A stretch of 64,000 nt of DNA from Paraburkholderia oxyphila NBRC 105797 (GTDB lineage: Bacteria > Pseudomonadota > Gammaproteobacteria > Burkholderiales > Burkholderiaceae), in assembly GCF_000685075.1 (NCBI RefSeq), contig NZ_BAYD01000045.1:17910-81909 (forward strand), given 5' to 3'. The position numbers and the translations under genes were made by a program. Position 1 is the stretch's first letter. Every line of letters starts with the position of its first letter. This document shows, one piece after another, positions 41,091 to 49,752 of the stretch. The notes under the pieces were generated by a model that was given only the letters and a program-made list of their open reading frames with translations, was not told where the DNA came from and did not search any database.

Positions 41091-41342
41091 TTATCCCACC
41101 ACCGCGTGCACGATCAAGAGCAGCACGACGATGAACAGCACCGCGCCGATGAGCCCCGCCGCGATCAGCGCCAGCGGATGCAACTGCGCGGCGTCCGCTT
41201 CGAGATCGGCACGCTTGCGTATGCCGAAGAACGACCACGCCACCGCTTTCGCCAGTTGCAGCACGCCGCTCTTCTTTTGCTTCGCCGCGCCGGCGCCCTC
41301 TTTTGCGCCGCCGCTCTCTTCTTTCCTGTCGTTGCCGCTCAT
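41091..41342 (-). CDS. Small membrane protein, DUF2970 family
   Basis: 83-residue protein: charged N terminus, a segment LQLAKAVAWSFFGIRKRADLEADAAQLHPL typical of DUF2970, and one C-terminal helix (ALIAAGLIGAVLFIVVLLLIVHAVV). Found in betaproteobacterial cox clusters between ctaG and ctaE; function unknown, possibly oxidase assembly. ATG at 41342 starts the conserved MSGND-type leader. Confidence 0.85.
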   Translation of the reverse strand: MSGNDRKEESGGAKEGAGAAKQKKSGVLQLAKAVAWSFFGIRKRADLEADAAQLHPLALIAAGLIGAVLFIVVLLLIVHAVVG

Positions 41343-41377
41343 GCGCGTCGTCTCACTGGCGTCACGCCTCACTCATC

Positions 41378-41959
41378 TCACGCGCCGGCCGACTGCTTCG
41401 GCGCCGTCTGTGCCGCAGGCTTGTTCAGCTCGAAGAACGTGTACGACAACGTGATCGTCGTTACGTCCTTCGGCAGCTTCGGATCGATCACGAACACCAC
41501 CGGCATGCGCTTCGTCTCGTTCGCCTTCAAGGTCTGCTGCGTGAAGCAGAAGCACTCGATCTTGCGGAAGTACTCGGTTGCCTGCTTCGGCGCGTAGCTC
41601 GGAATCGCCTGCGCGTCGATCGTGCGTCCTTCGTTGTTCGAAATGTCGTACATCACCGTCGTGACTTCGCCCGGATGCACATCGAGGCTCGTCTGCTCGG
41701 GCTTGAAACCCAGCAGCCCGCGCGCGTTCGCGTCGAACTCCACCGAGATCGTGCGCGTCATGTCCACCTGCGTGTTGCGCACCTCGCTCTCGGAGGCGTC
41801 GCGCTTCACGAGGTTGTTGACGCCGCTGAACTGGCAGATCGCGCGATACATCGGGATGAGCGCAAAACCAAAACCGAACATCAAGAACGCGACCACGACG
41901 AGCTTGATGAGCATCGAGCGGTTGAACGCGCGATCGCTGCGAGAGTGCTGCGTAGACAT
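41378..41959 (-). CDS. ctaG: Cytochrome c oxidase assembly protein CtaG (Cox11)
   Basis: 193-residue copper chaperone that inserts CuB into subunit I. One N-terminal helix, then a periplasmic immunoglobulin-like domain with the copper-binding FRKIECFCFTQQTL (Cys-x-Cys) and the membrane-proximal cysteine in YRAICQFSGVN. It lies 62 bp after the small assembly gene and 35 bp before the DUF2970 gene. Confidence 0.96.
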   Translation of the reverse strand: MSTQHSRSDRAFNRSMLIKLVVVAFLMFGFGFALIPMYRAICQFSGVNNLVKRDASESEVRNTQVDMTRTISVEFDANARGLLGFKPEQTSLDVHPGEVTTVMYDISNNEGRTIDAQAIPSYAPKQATEYFRKIECFCFTQQTLKANETKRMPVVFVIDPKLPKDVTTITLSYTFFELNKPAAQTAPKQSAGA

Positions 41960-42021
41960 CGGACTTCCTCGTACGAACAGCCGCGCTCACGCCGTTGCGT
42001 TGCGCCTCACTGCCAATGGCT

Positions 42022-42168
42022 TCAATGCGCCAGGCCGCCGAAATACACCTGCTTCACAACGGCACCCAGAAAAAAGACGGCGACGATGGCCAGCAGAATC
42101 AGGCCGAGCCGCAGATTGCCCGCACGGATCTGTTCGGGCGTACGTCTTTTTTGTGGATTCCGGGTCAT
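42022..42168 (-). CDS. Cytochrome oxidase small assembly protein
   Basis: 48-residue protein (MTRNPQKRRTPEQIRAGNLR then one helix LGLILLAIVAVFFLGAVVKQVYF). Its position between ctaD and ctaG and the T-P-E-Q-I-R-x-G-N-L-R-L pattern match the small assembly protein of betaproteobacterial cox operons. An in-frame ATG at 42231 would add 21 residues, including an Asn-Thr-Ser tandem encoded by a 9-bp repeat (42173-42208); the shorter start is preferred. Confidence 0.78.
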   Translation of the reverse strand: MTRNPQKRRTPEQIRAGNLRLGLILLAIVAVFFLGAVVKQVYFGGLAH

Positions 42169-42335
42169 GCTTGCGTGGCCAGTGTTGCTAGTGTTGCTGG
42201 TGTTGCCAGTCGCCGCGGTTTGCGTGCTCATGCTCGTGATCGCCTTCAGGTCTACAACACCATGCTGGGCACATTGCGCAGCCGCGGCTTTCATCGGTGT
42301 CCGGCCGGTGTGGCCGGACACCCGGGACCGATGGC

Positions 42336-43949
42336 TTATTCGACCGTCGGCGGATTTTCGAACGTGTGGAACGGAGCCGGGCTCGGCACGGTCCACTCGA
42401 GGCCGGTTGCGCCATCCCACGGCTTGTCGCCGGCCTTTTCGAGCTCGCCGCCACCACGGTAGGCCGGCAGCGCCACGAAGAACAGGAAGTACACCTGCGA
42501 GAGGCCGAAGCCGAATGCGCCGATCGTGATCACCTGGTTCCAGTCGGTGAACTGGGCCGGATAGTCGGCATAGCGACGCGGCATCCCGGCGAGACCCACG
42601 AAGTGCATCGGCAGGAACGCGAGGTTGAAGAAGAACAGCGAGCACCAGAAGTGGATCTTGCCGCGCATCTCGTTGTACATCCAGCCGGTCCATTTGGGTG
42701 ACCAGTAGTACCACCCTGAGAACAAGGCAAAGAGCGACCCCGCCACCAGCACGTAATGGAAGTGCGCGACCACGAAGTAGGTGCCGTGGTACTGGATGTC
42801 GAGCGGCGCCATCGCGAGCATCAGGCCCGACAGACCACCGAACGTGAACACGATCAGGAAGCCCACCGCCCACAGCATCGGCGTTTCGAACGAGAGCGAG
42901 CCGCGCCACATCGTGGCCACCCAGTTGAACACCTTCACGCCCGTCGGCACGGCGATCAGCATGGTCGCGTACATGAAGAACAGCTGGCCCGTGACCGGCA
43001 TGCCGGTCGCGAACATGTGGTGCGCCCAGACCATGAACGAGAGAATCGCGATCGACGCCGTGGCGTACACCATCGAGCTATAGCCGAACAGCGGCTTGCG
43101 CGAGAACGCCGGAATCACCTGCGAAACGATCCCGAACGCCGGCAAGATCATGATGTAGACCTCGGGGTGGCCGAAGAACCAGAAGATATGCTGGTACATG
43201 ACCGGGTCGCCGCCGCCCGCTGCGTTGAAGAAGCTCGTGCCGAAGTGACGGTCGAACAGCAGCATCGTGATCGCACCCGCGAGCACCGGCATCACGGCAA
43301 TCAGCAGGTAGGCGGTGATCAGCCACGTCCACGCGAACATCGGCATCTTCATGAGCGTCATGCCGGGCGCGCGCATGTTCAGGATCGTCACGACGATGTT
43401 GATGCCGCCCATGATCGACGACGCCCCCATCATGTGCAGCGCGAAGATCGCGAAGTCCATGCCAGGGCCCATCTGCGTGGACAGCGGCGCGTAGAGCGTC
43501 CAGCCCGCGGCGGTCGCGCCGCCGGGCGAGAAGAACGAGCCGACCAGCAGGCACGCAGCGGCTGGCAGCAGCCAGAAGCTGAAGTTGTTCATGCGCGCGA
43601 AGGCCATGTCCGATGCGCCGACCTGCAGCGGCACCATCCAGTTCGCGAAGCCCACGAAGGCCGGCATGATCGCGCCGAACACCATGATCAGGCCGTGCAT
43701 CGTGGTGAGCTGATTGAAGAACTCGGGGCGCATGATCTGCAGCCCGGGCTCAAACAGCTCGGCACGGATGGCGAGCGCCATCACACCGCCCGACAGGAAC
43801 ATCACGAACGAAAAAATCAGATACAGCGTTCCGATGTCCTTGTGGTTGGTGGCGAACAGCCAGCGCCGCCAGCCGTGGGGGGTCTCGTGGGCGTGATCGC
43901 CGTGCACGTGGCCGTGCCCACCGGCTACATCGTGTCCGATGCTAGACAT
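42336..43949 (-). CDS. ctaD: Cytochrome c oxidase subunit I
   Basis: 537-residue catalytic subunit with about twelve helices binding heme a, heme a3 and CuB. TMHGLIMVFGAIMPAF (heme a His), IFWFFGHPEVYIMILPAFG (CuB His cross-linked Tyr), WAHHMFATG (CuB histidines) and VVAHFHYVLVAGS (heme ligands) are intact, along with K- and D-channel residues. The His-rich N terminus (HDVAGGHGHVHGDHAHE) is notable. It follows ctaC by 129 bp. Confidence 0.97.
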   Translation of the reverse strand: MSSIGHDVAGGHGHVHGDHAHETPHGWRRWLFATNHKDIGTLYLIFSFVMFLSGGVMALAIRAELFEPGLQIMRPEFFNQLTTMHGLIMVFGAIMPAFVGFANWMVPLQVGASDMAFARMNNFSFWLLPAAACLLVGSFFSPGGATAAGWTLYAPLSTQMGPGMDFAIFALHMMGASSIMGGINIVVTILNMRAPGMTLMKMPMFAWTWLITAYLLIAVMPVLAGAITMLLFDRHFGTSFFNAAGGGDPVMYQHIFWFFGHPEVYIMILPAFGIVSQVIPAFSRKPLFGYSSMVYATASIAILSFMVWAHHMFATGMPVTGQLFFMYATMLIAVPTGVKVFNWVATMWRGSLSFETPMLWAVGFLIVFTFGGLSGLMLAMAPLDIQYHGTYFVVAHFHYVLVAGSLFALFSGWYYWSPKWTGWMYNEMRGKIHFWCSLFFFNLAFLPMHFVGLAGMPRRYADYPAQFTDWNQVITIGAFGFGLSQVYFLFFVALPAYRGGGELEKAGDKPWDGATGLEWTVPSPAPFHTFENPPTVE

Positions 43950-44078
43950 GAGTCTCTCCTGAAGCGAATTGCTTTGCGTCTCTTACTGCAGCGTTGGCCT
44001 GCTCGACTGCCTGTTTTTCTTGCCTGCTCGTTGCGCGCCTCTTGCCTGCTTCGCGCGCAACGGCTCCGTTCAACCTGC

Positions 44079-45701
44079 TCAGGCTGCCGGACTGATCTCC
44101 ACGCGCCGTGCTTCCTTCGCATCGGCGCCACCGGTGACCGTCTCCGGCTTCTTCAGAATGATGTGATCCTCAGCGATGCCCGCCGCCTTCAGTGCGTCGC
44201 GCACAGTCTGCGCGCGATGCTTGGCGAGCTCCGCATTTGCGTCGGCCTTGCCGCTCGCGTCAGTGAAGCCCGAGAGCTCGAACTTCGCGTCCGGATGCGC
44301 CTTCGCATAGTCGGCTGCGGCCTGGATTGCGTCCTTCGCGTCGGCGGGCAGCGTGCTCTTGCCGACTTCGAAATAGATGCTGGCCGGCAGCGCCGCTGTG
44401 GTTTGCGCCGCGCCCGAAGCCTGCTCTGCGCCGCTTGCCGCCGCGGCGGGCGCCGCTGCGCTCGTGTCGCTGGCCGCGCCTGCCTGATCGGCGCCGCTTG
44501 CCGGCGCAGCGCCCGCGCCTGCCGTATGGTCGCCGCCCTCGGGCATCTTGCCGTTGCGCGCATCGGCCACCTGGCGCGGTTGCAGCACGTCGCCGGTGTG
44601 GTTGCCCCATGCGTTGCGCTCGTACGTGATGACCGAAGCGATCTCGACGTCGTTCAGCGTAGGCGCCCACGAAGGCATCGCCGCCTTGCCGTGCAGGACG
44701 ATGCTCACGTGCCCGGCGATCGGGCCATTGGCGATCTTGCTGCCGTCGAGCGCCGGGAACGCGCCCGCACCCTTGCCGTTGGGCTGGTGGCACACCGCGC
44801 AATTCGAGGTGTACACCTTCTCGCCGCGCTCCTTGAGCTCAGCCAGCGTGTAGGTCTTGTTGGGGTCGTCGTTGGCAGCGGCCATCTTCGCCTTCTGCGT
44901 GTCCACCCACTTCGCATAGTCGTCGTCGGAGAGCACCTCGACCACGACCGGCATGAACGCGTGCTCCTTGCCGCAGAGCTCGGTACAGAAGCCGCGATAC
45001 GTGCCCACCTTCTCGGCCTTGAACCACGTGTCGCGCACGAAGCCCGGAATCGCATCCTGCTTCACGCCAAACGCGGGCACGTACCACGAGTGCACGACGT
45101 CGTTGGCGGTGGTGATGATGCGAATCTTCTTGTTGACCGGCACGACGAGCGGGTTATCGACTTCCTGCAGATAGGTGTCGGTGATCGGCGCCTCGCCGTT
45201 CACTTCCGCGCGCGGCGTCGTGAGCGTCGAGAGGAAGCTGATGCCCTCGCCCGGCCCCTTCACGTAGTCGTAGCCCCATTTCCACTGGTAGCCCGTGACT
45301 TTCACGGTGAGGTCGGCGTTGGTCGTGTCCTTCATGGCGACGACAGCCTTGGTGGCCGGCAGCGCCATCAGCACGACGATGATGAACGGCACGATCGTCC
45401 AGATGATTTCGACGGTCGTGCTTTCGTGGAAATGCGCGGCCTTGTGGCCCTTCGATTTACGGTGCGCGTAGATCGAATAGAACATGACGCCGAATACACC
45501 GATGAAAATCACGGTGCACAGCAACAGCATCATCATGTGCAGGTTGTAAAGCTCTTCTGCGATGCGCGTGACGGGCGGCTGAAAATTGATTTCATTCACC
45601 GCTGGGCCGCCCGGACTGTCTCCGACTGCGAGTGCCGCGCCGGCGACGAGGAGTCCGCTGCACGCCAGCACGCCCTGTAGGGCTCGCTTGATTGTTTTCA
45701 T
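44079..45701 (-). CDS. ctaC: Cytochrome c oxidase subunit II with cytochrome c and OmpA-like domains
   Basis: 540-residue subunit II. Signal peptide (1 to about 25), two membrane helices (about 55-78 and 98-118), CuA domain with His204, Cys239, Cys243, His247 and Met250 (GFCTELCGKEHAFM), a fused class I cytochrome c domain (CAVCH at 301-305, distal Met342), an Ala/Gly-rich linker (about 390-440), and a C-terminal OmpA-like domain (441-540) with SIYFEVGKSTLP, GFTDASGKAD and RRVEI. Cytochrome c fusion is the caa3 pattern; the OmpA domain is the odd part. Start 45701 has AAGGA upstream. First gene of the cox run. Confidence 0.95.
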   Translation of the reverse strand: MKTIKRALQGVLACSGLLVAGAALAVGDSPGGPAVNEINFQPPVTRIAEELYNLHMMMLLLCTVIFIGVFGVMFYSIYAHRKSKGHKAAHFHESTTVEIIWTIVPFIIVVLMALPATKAVVAMKDTTNADLTVKVTGYQWKWGYDYVKGPGEGISFLSTLTTPRAEVNGEAPITDTYLQEVDNPLVVPVNKKIRIITTANDVVHSWYVPAFGVKQDAIPGFVRDTWFKAEKVGTYRGFCTELCGKEHAFMPVVVEVLSDDDYAKWVDTQKAKMAAANDDPNKTYTLAELKERGEKVYTSNCAVCHQPNGKGAGAFPALDGSKIANGPIAGHVSIVLHGKAAMPSWAPTLNDVEIASVITYERNAWGNHTGDVLQPRQVADARNGKMPEGGDHTAGAGAAPASGADQAGAASDTSAAAPAAAASGAEQASGAAQTTAALPASIYFEVGKSTLPADAKDAIQAAADYAKAHPDAKFELSGFTDASGKADANAELAKHRAQTVRDALKAAGIAEDHIILKKPETVTGGADAKEARRVEISPAA

Positions 45702-45829
45702 AGCTTCCTTACCCATAATTTCCATTCAAACCCTCGACCCCGCAGGAAGGTTCTGCAACCAGGTGACGCCCTGGGTGCGCGTCGAATGATGACTCTCACC
45801 CTGAACCAGCCCCTGCCACGCGTCGGTAT

Positions 45830-46306
45830 TCAACCGGCGCGCGCGAGCCACGTGCGCAGTTCCCGCGCGAACTGCGCACGCCGATACTGCGGCAAATGCA
45901 ACCCGACTGCGACCGTCTGGCCGCGGGCCACGAGACGCACCGGGTCGCGTGGGGACGCGCCCGGTTCGACCCGGACCCAGCGGGGATTGAATTCGAACTG
46001 TGTGAGCGCGTCGGCGCTCATCTGCTCGATCACCAGCCGGTTCGGATAAAGCTTGATACGTTCGTAATCGACAGCATGGCGCGCGTATATGACAAAGGCG
46101 CCCCCTACTACCAACAGATCGATGCCGGTGAACGGCAATATTAGCCAGGCGCCGCGGATCAACAACAGAACGGCGATCGCGATGGATACCAGCGCCAGCG
46201 ATACATAGAACAACACGAATTGCCTGGGCGAAACCGAACAGTTGCGCTTCATGATCCAGTCTTTCAGGACCGGCTCCGGACTCGCCAGCAGATCAGACGT
46301 CTGCAT
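45830..46306 (-). CDS. DUF2244 integral membrane protein
   Basis: 158-residue protein with two adjacent helices (FVLFYVSLALVSIAIAVLLLI and WLILPFTGIDLLVVGGAFVIYARH) followed by a beta-rich cytoplasmic tail. This architecture and RNCSVSPRQF correspond to DUF2244, commonly located just before ctaC. Function unknown. GGAG precedes the ATG at 46306. The gap to ctaC is 128 bp. Confidence 0.87.
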   Translation of the reverse strand: MQTSDLLASPEPVLKDWIMKRNCSVSPRQFVLFYVSLALVSIAIAVLLLIRGAWLILPFTGIDLLVVGGAFVIYARHAVDYERIKLYPNRLVIEQMSADALTQFEFNPRWVRVEPGASPRDPVRLVARGQTVAVGLHLPQYRRAQFARELRTWLARAG

Positions 46307-46571
46307 CGCTCGCTCCCCCCACCGCAACTTGCTCAGACTATCGCCGCTTCACGTCTTGCACAACTGCGGGAGATCTGGACTTGCTGCGTCAGATTTAGGG
46401 ACGGCAATCTCTGCAGCAACCGACGCATTATAGGCGCGATCTCAAGCACTCACAAGCAAGCTGCAATCTTCCGCAAACCCAATACCGGCGTGGCTTTGCG
46501 CGATTTTCCGATAATTTTTCGAGGGCTTTTCAGGCGCTAATTTCAGGCATAACGAAAGCCCCCTTACCACG

Positions 46572-47576
46572 TTAGCGATTCCTTGCCGGACCGTGCCCGA
46601 TATCTTCGATGCGCACGATGCCGTGGCCCTCCGCCGTCGTGCGCGGCACGGCTTTCCACGCATGGCCATAGATGATCTCGAAGGTGAGAGGAATCGTACC
46701 GGCGTTCGGCCCGTCCTTCAAACGGCGTGCCTCGAGCGCGGCCGCGAGCGCGCGATAGAGGCGCCGCGATGCAAGCCCACCGGCCTCATCGCGTTCATTG
46801 CCTTCGTGTGAGAACGCGCGGTTGAACGGGTAAGCGCCCCAGCGGCGCACATCGGCGAGCAGCTTCTTGGGCGTCTTGTAGGTGACGGTGAGCGTCTCCT
46901 GGTCCATCACGGGAATCTCGAAGCCGTTCTCGACGAGCATGTCGCCGAGATCGTGCATGTCAACGAAATCGATGACGTGAGGCCGCGTGGGTACGCCGTG
47001 CGCCGCTTCGACTTCGGCCCACGCGCCACGCAGTTCCTTGAGCGTGTCGGGGCCGAGCGTGCTGAACATGAGCAGGCCATTCACCTTGAGCACGCGCTGC
47101 CACTCGCCGAACACGAGGTCGGGACGCGGATGCCAATGCAAGGCGAGATTGGACCAGAGCAACTCGAACGCGCCGTGCGCAAACGGCAACTCGGCGAAGT
47201 CGGCCTGCGCGAAACGCGGACCGCGTGCGCCGAGCGCACGGCCGATGGAAGCAGGAAGAAAGCGCCGCCAGCTCGTGTCGCCGGCGTCGTGCGCACGGGC
47301 GCGCTCGAGCATGGCGAAAGAGAGGTCGGTGCCGAATACCGGCGCTTCGGGAAAACGCTCGCGCAGTGTGGGGAGATCGTCGCCGGGTCCGCAGCCCATG
47401 TCGAGCACGCTCGCTGGGCTCACCTTGATGTACTCGAGGCGCTCGCGCATGCGTTGCGCGATTTCGCGCGGCAGGAACGCGACCTCGTCGAACGTCGCCG
47501 CGCGACGGTCGAAAATCCGTCGCAGATAGCGGGAATCGTAGGCCGGACGGCCGGGTCTTGGGTGAGACGGAGACAT
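46572..47576 (-). CDS. Class I SAM-dependent methyltransferase, BioC-like
   Basis: 334-residue methyltransferase with the SAM loop VLDMGCGPGDDLPTLRERFP, acidic loop GTDLSFAML and LLWSNLALHWHPRPDLVFGEWQRVLKVNGLLMFSTLGPDTLKELR, which is BioC-like (malonyl-ACP O-methyltransferase of biotin synthesis). No bio genes are near, so the substrate is uncertain. It is divergent from comF with about 90 bp between starts. Confidence 0.82.
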   Translation of the reverse strand: MSPSHPRPGRPAYDSRYLRRIFDRRAATFDEVAFLPREIAQRMRERLEYIKVSPASVLDMGCGPGDDLPTLRERFPEAPVFGTDLSFAMLERARAHDAGDTSWRRFLPASIGRALGARGPRFAQADFAELPFAHGAFELLWSNLALHWHPRPDLVFGEWQRVLKVNGLLMFSTLGPDTLKELRGAWAEVEAAHGVPTRPHVIDFVDMHDLGDMLVENGFEIPVMDQETLTVTYKTPKKLLADVRRWGAYPFNRAFSHEGNERDEAGGLASRRLYRALAAALEARRLKDGPNAGTIPLTFEIIYGHAWKAVPRTTAEGHGIVRIEDIGHGPARNR

Positions 47577-47666
47577 GTCGGTCGTATTGGCGAAGTCTGC
47601 GAAGTATACTCGCTCACTCCCATCCTTTCAGTCGCGAGCCCCGAACCCGCTTCGGGCCGTCCTTCA

Positions 47667-48572
47667 ATGCCGCAGCAGAGCGCACCGCCCCCCACTTCGG
47701 CGTCAAGCCAGTCGTCCGCCTCGCGGCGCGCAAATCTTGCTGTCAAACCCCGGGCAAGACTGCACGCCATGCGGCACGCAGCGGCGCGCGTCCAGCGGAG
47801 CATACGAGCCCATTGGCCGCGGCTCGCCCAGTTCGTGCTGCCTGATCTGTGCCCATTATGCGGCAATTTGTCGCGTCAAAGTTGCAATGTGCGCAACGAC
47901 GCGCGCGTCGTGCTCTGTGCGGCTTGCGATGTGGCGTACTGGAACGAGGCGCGCCTGCGTTGCAGCGTTTGCGCGCTGCCGCTCTCGGGCATGCGCCGCG
48001 CGATGCGGCACGCGCGCGATCGCTACCGATGTGACGCTTGCGTGAAAGCGCCACCGGCGTTCGACGCCACGTTCGCGCTTGCGGACTATCGTGCACCGCT
48101 CGATGCGCTCGTGCTCAGTTTGAAGTTTCGCGCCCGGCTCGCGCTCGACGAAGAGTTCGCCCGGCGTCTCGCACAAGCGGCTGCCGACCTTCTCGATAGC
48201 GCCGACGCGCCGCAACTGATCGTGCCGGTGCCGCTCTCGCGCGAGCGCCTGATCGAGCGCGGCTACAACCAGGCGTGGGAGATCGCAAGGCCGCTCGCCC
48301 GCGTGCTCGGCACGCGCGCCGACGCCACGCTGGTGCGTCGCACGCTGCACACGGCGGCGCAATCGAAGCTCGACCGCGAGACGCGCCGCCGCAACGTGGG
48401 CCGCGCGTTCGCGCTCACGCGCGCGAGCCATGGTCTTTGCGGCCTGCATGTCGGCGTAGTCGACGACGTGATGACCTCGGGCGCAACGCTCGACGCACTC
48501 GCGCATACGCTAAAGGCAGCGGGCGCACGGCGCGTGACGAATTTCGTCGCGCTGCGCACGCCGAAGGACTGA
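47667..48572 (+). CDS. ComF-family phosphoribosyltransferase-like protein
   Basis: 301-residue protein: basic N-terminal leader, zinc-binding cysteine pairs (CPLCGN, CAACD, CSVCALPL, CDACVK) and a C-terminal phosphoribosyltransferase fold ending in VGVVDDVMTSGATLDALAHTLKAAGA. ComF/GntX proteins take part in DNA uptake or utilisation; the enzymatic role is unproven. ATG at 47667 was chosen, though later methionines would also give a full family domain. Confidence 0.88.
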   Translation: MPQQSAPPPTSASSQSSASRRANLAVKPRARLHAMRHAAARVQRSIRAHWPRLAQFVLPDLCPLCGNLSRQSCNVRNDARVVLCAACDVAYWNEARLRCSVCALPLSGMRRAMRHARDRYRCDACVKAPPAFDATFALADYRAPLDALVLSLKFRARLALDEEFARRLAQAAADLLDSADAPQLIVPVPLSRERLIERGYNQAWEIARPLARVLGTRADATLVRRTLHTAAQSKLDRETRRRNVGRAFALTRASHGLCGLHVGVVDDVMTSGATLDALAHTLKAAGARRVTNFVALRTPKD

Positions 48573-48617
48573 ACGCCTCTTTCTCGTTTTTACTGCTTTT
48601 TCAGGACTTTCATCGCC

Positions 48618-49088
48618 ATGTTCAACGTCGTTCTCGTCGAACCGGAAATTCCGCCGAACACCGGCAACGTGATCCGCCTGTGCGCGAACACGGGCGCGCG
48701 GCTGCATCTGATCGAGCCGCTCGGATTCCCGCTCGACGACACGAAAATGCGCCGCGCGGGCCTCGACTATCACGAATACGCACAGATGCACGTGCATCGC
48801 GACTGGGATGCCTTCATCGCCACCGAGACGCCCGATCCATTGCGCATGTTCGCGTTCACGACGCGCGGCTCGGGCCGCTTTCACGATCACGCGTTCTTGC
48901 CGGGCGACTGGTTCGTGTTCGGCGCTGAGACGCGCGGGCTACCCGACGCGGTGCTCGAGCGCTTCGCGCCCACGCAGCGCGTGCGCCTGCCGATGCGGCC
49001 GGGCAACCGCAGCCTGAATCTGTCCAACACGGTGGCCGTCGTGGTGTTCGAGGCGTGGCGGCAGGCCGGCTTCGAAGGGGGCGCGTGA
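48618..49088 (+). CDS. trmL: tRNA (cytidine/uridine-34 2'-O)-methyltransferase TrmL
   Basis: 156-residue SPOUT methyltransferase acting on wobble position 34 of leucine tRNAs. MFNVVLVEPEIPPNTGNVIRLCANTGARLHLIEPLGF, FGAETRGLPD and MRPGNRSLNLSNTVAVVVFEAWRQ contain the trefoil-knot SAM site. It follows comF by 45 bp and is likely co-transcribed. Confidence 0.95.
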   Translation: MFNVVLVEPEIPPNTGNVIRLCANTGARLHLIEPLGFPLDDTKMRRAGLDYHEYAQMHVHRDWDAFIATETPDPLRMFAFTTRGSGRFHDHAFLPGDWFVFGAETRGLPDAVLERFAPTQRVRLPMRPGNRSLNLSNTVAVVVFEAWRQAGFEGGA

Positions 49089-49130
49089 AAGACTAACGAG
49101 ATGTGAATGCGCGCGGACGCCGCGGACGCC

Positions 49131-49664
49131 TCAGCCGGAAGCGCGCGCACTCAACTCGCGTGCGTAGCGCGCGAGCATCGCCTCGTCGAAACAGGCGAAC
49201 ACGACGCGCTCGAGCGACGCATCGGCATTCACCTCATCGATCACGGTCTGCACCGCGATCTCCACGGCCTCGTCGGGCGGAAAGCGATAGACGCCGCAAC
49301 TGATCGCCGGAAACGCAATGCTCTTCACTGCGGCCTCGCGCGCACATTCGAGCGAGCGCCGGTAGCACGACGCGAGCAAAAACGCCTCGTCGCGCGCGCC
49401 ACCGTACCAGACGGGTCCGACGGTGTGAATCACGTGTTTTGCGGGCAGCCGGTAGCCGGCGGTGAGCTTCGCGTCGCCGGTCGGGCAGCCGTTCAGCGTC
49501 TCGCATTCGCGCAGCAGATCTGGGCCGGCCGCGCGATGGATCGCGCCGTCCACGCCGCCGCCGCCGAGCAGCGAGGTGTTTGCGGCGTTCACGATGGCAT
49601 CGACATGCAGCGTCGTGATGTCGACGACTTGCGCTTCGATACGGCAATTTCCGATGGTGAGCAT
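49131..49664 (-). CDS. Macrodomain O-acetyl-ADP-ribose deacetylase (YmdB-like)
   Basis: 177-residue single macrodomain. VDITTLHVDAIVNAANTSLLGGGGVDGAIHRAAG holds the ADP-ribose-binding Asn and Gly-rich loop, and AFPAISCGVYRFPPDEA the second loop. It should hydrolyse O-acetyl-ADP-ribose or ADP-ribosylated residues. GGAGG precedes the ATG at 49664. It converges on trmL and lies 88 bp downstream of gpsA on the same strand. Confidence 0.93.
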   Translation of the reverse strand: MLTIGNCRIEAQVVDITTLHVDAIVNAANTSLLGGGGVDGAIHRAAGPDLLRECETLNGCPTGDAKLTAGYRLPAKHVIHTVGPVWYGGARDEAFLLASCYRRSLECAREAAVKSIAFPAISCGVYRFPPDEAVEIAVQTVIDEVNADASLERVVFACFDEAMLARYARELSARASG

Positions 49665-49752
49665 GACAGTCCTCCGGTCCCACACAGAACGAACGCTGGT
49701 CCGCAGGCGGCGGCGCACGGGCCTCCCACTGGAAGGCCGGCCGATCTGCGCG

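Noticed and set aside
42756..45680. 974-codon open frame on the plus strand
   Set aside because: Antisense to ctaD and ctaC, which carry all expected ligands. No sign of real coding.
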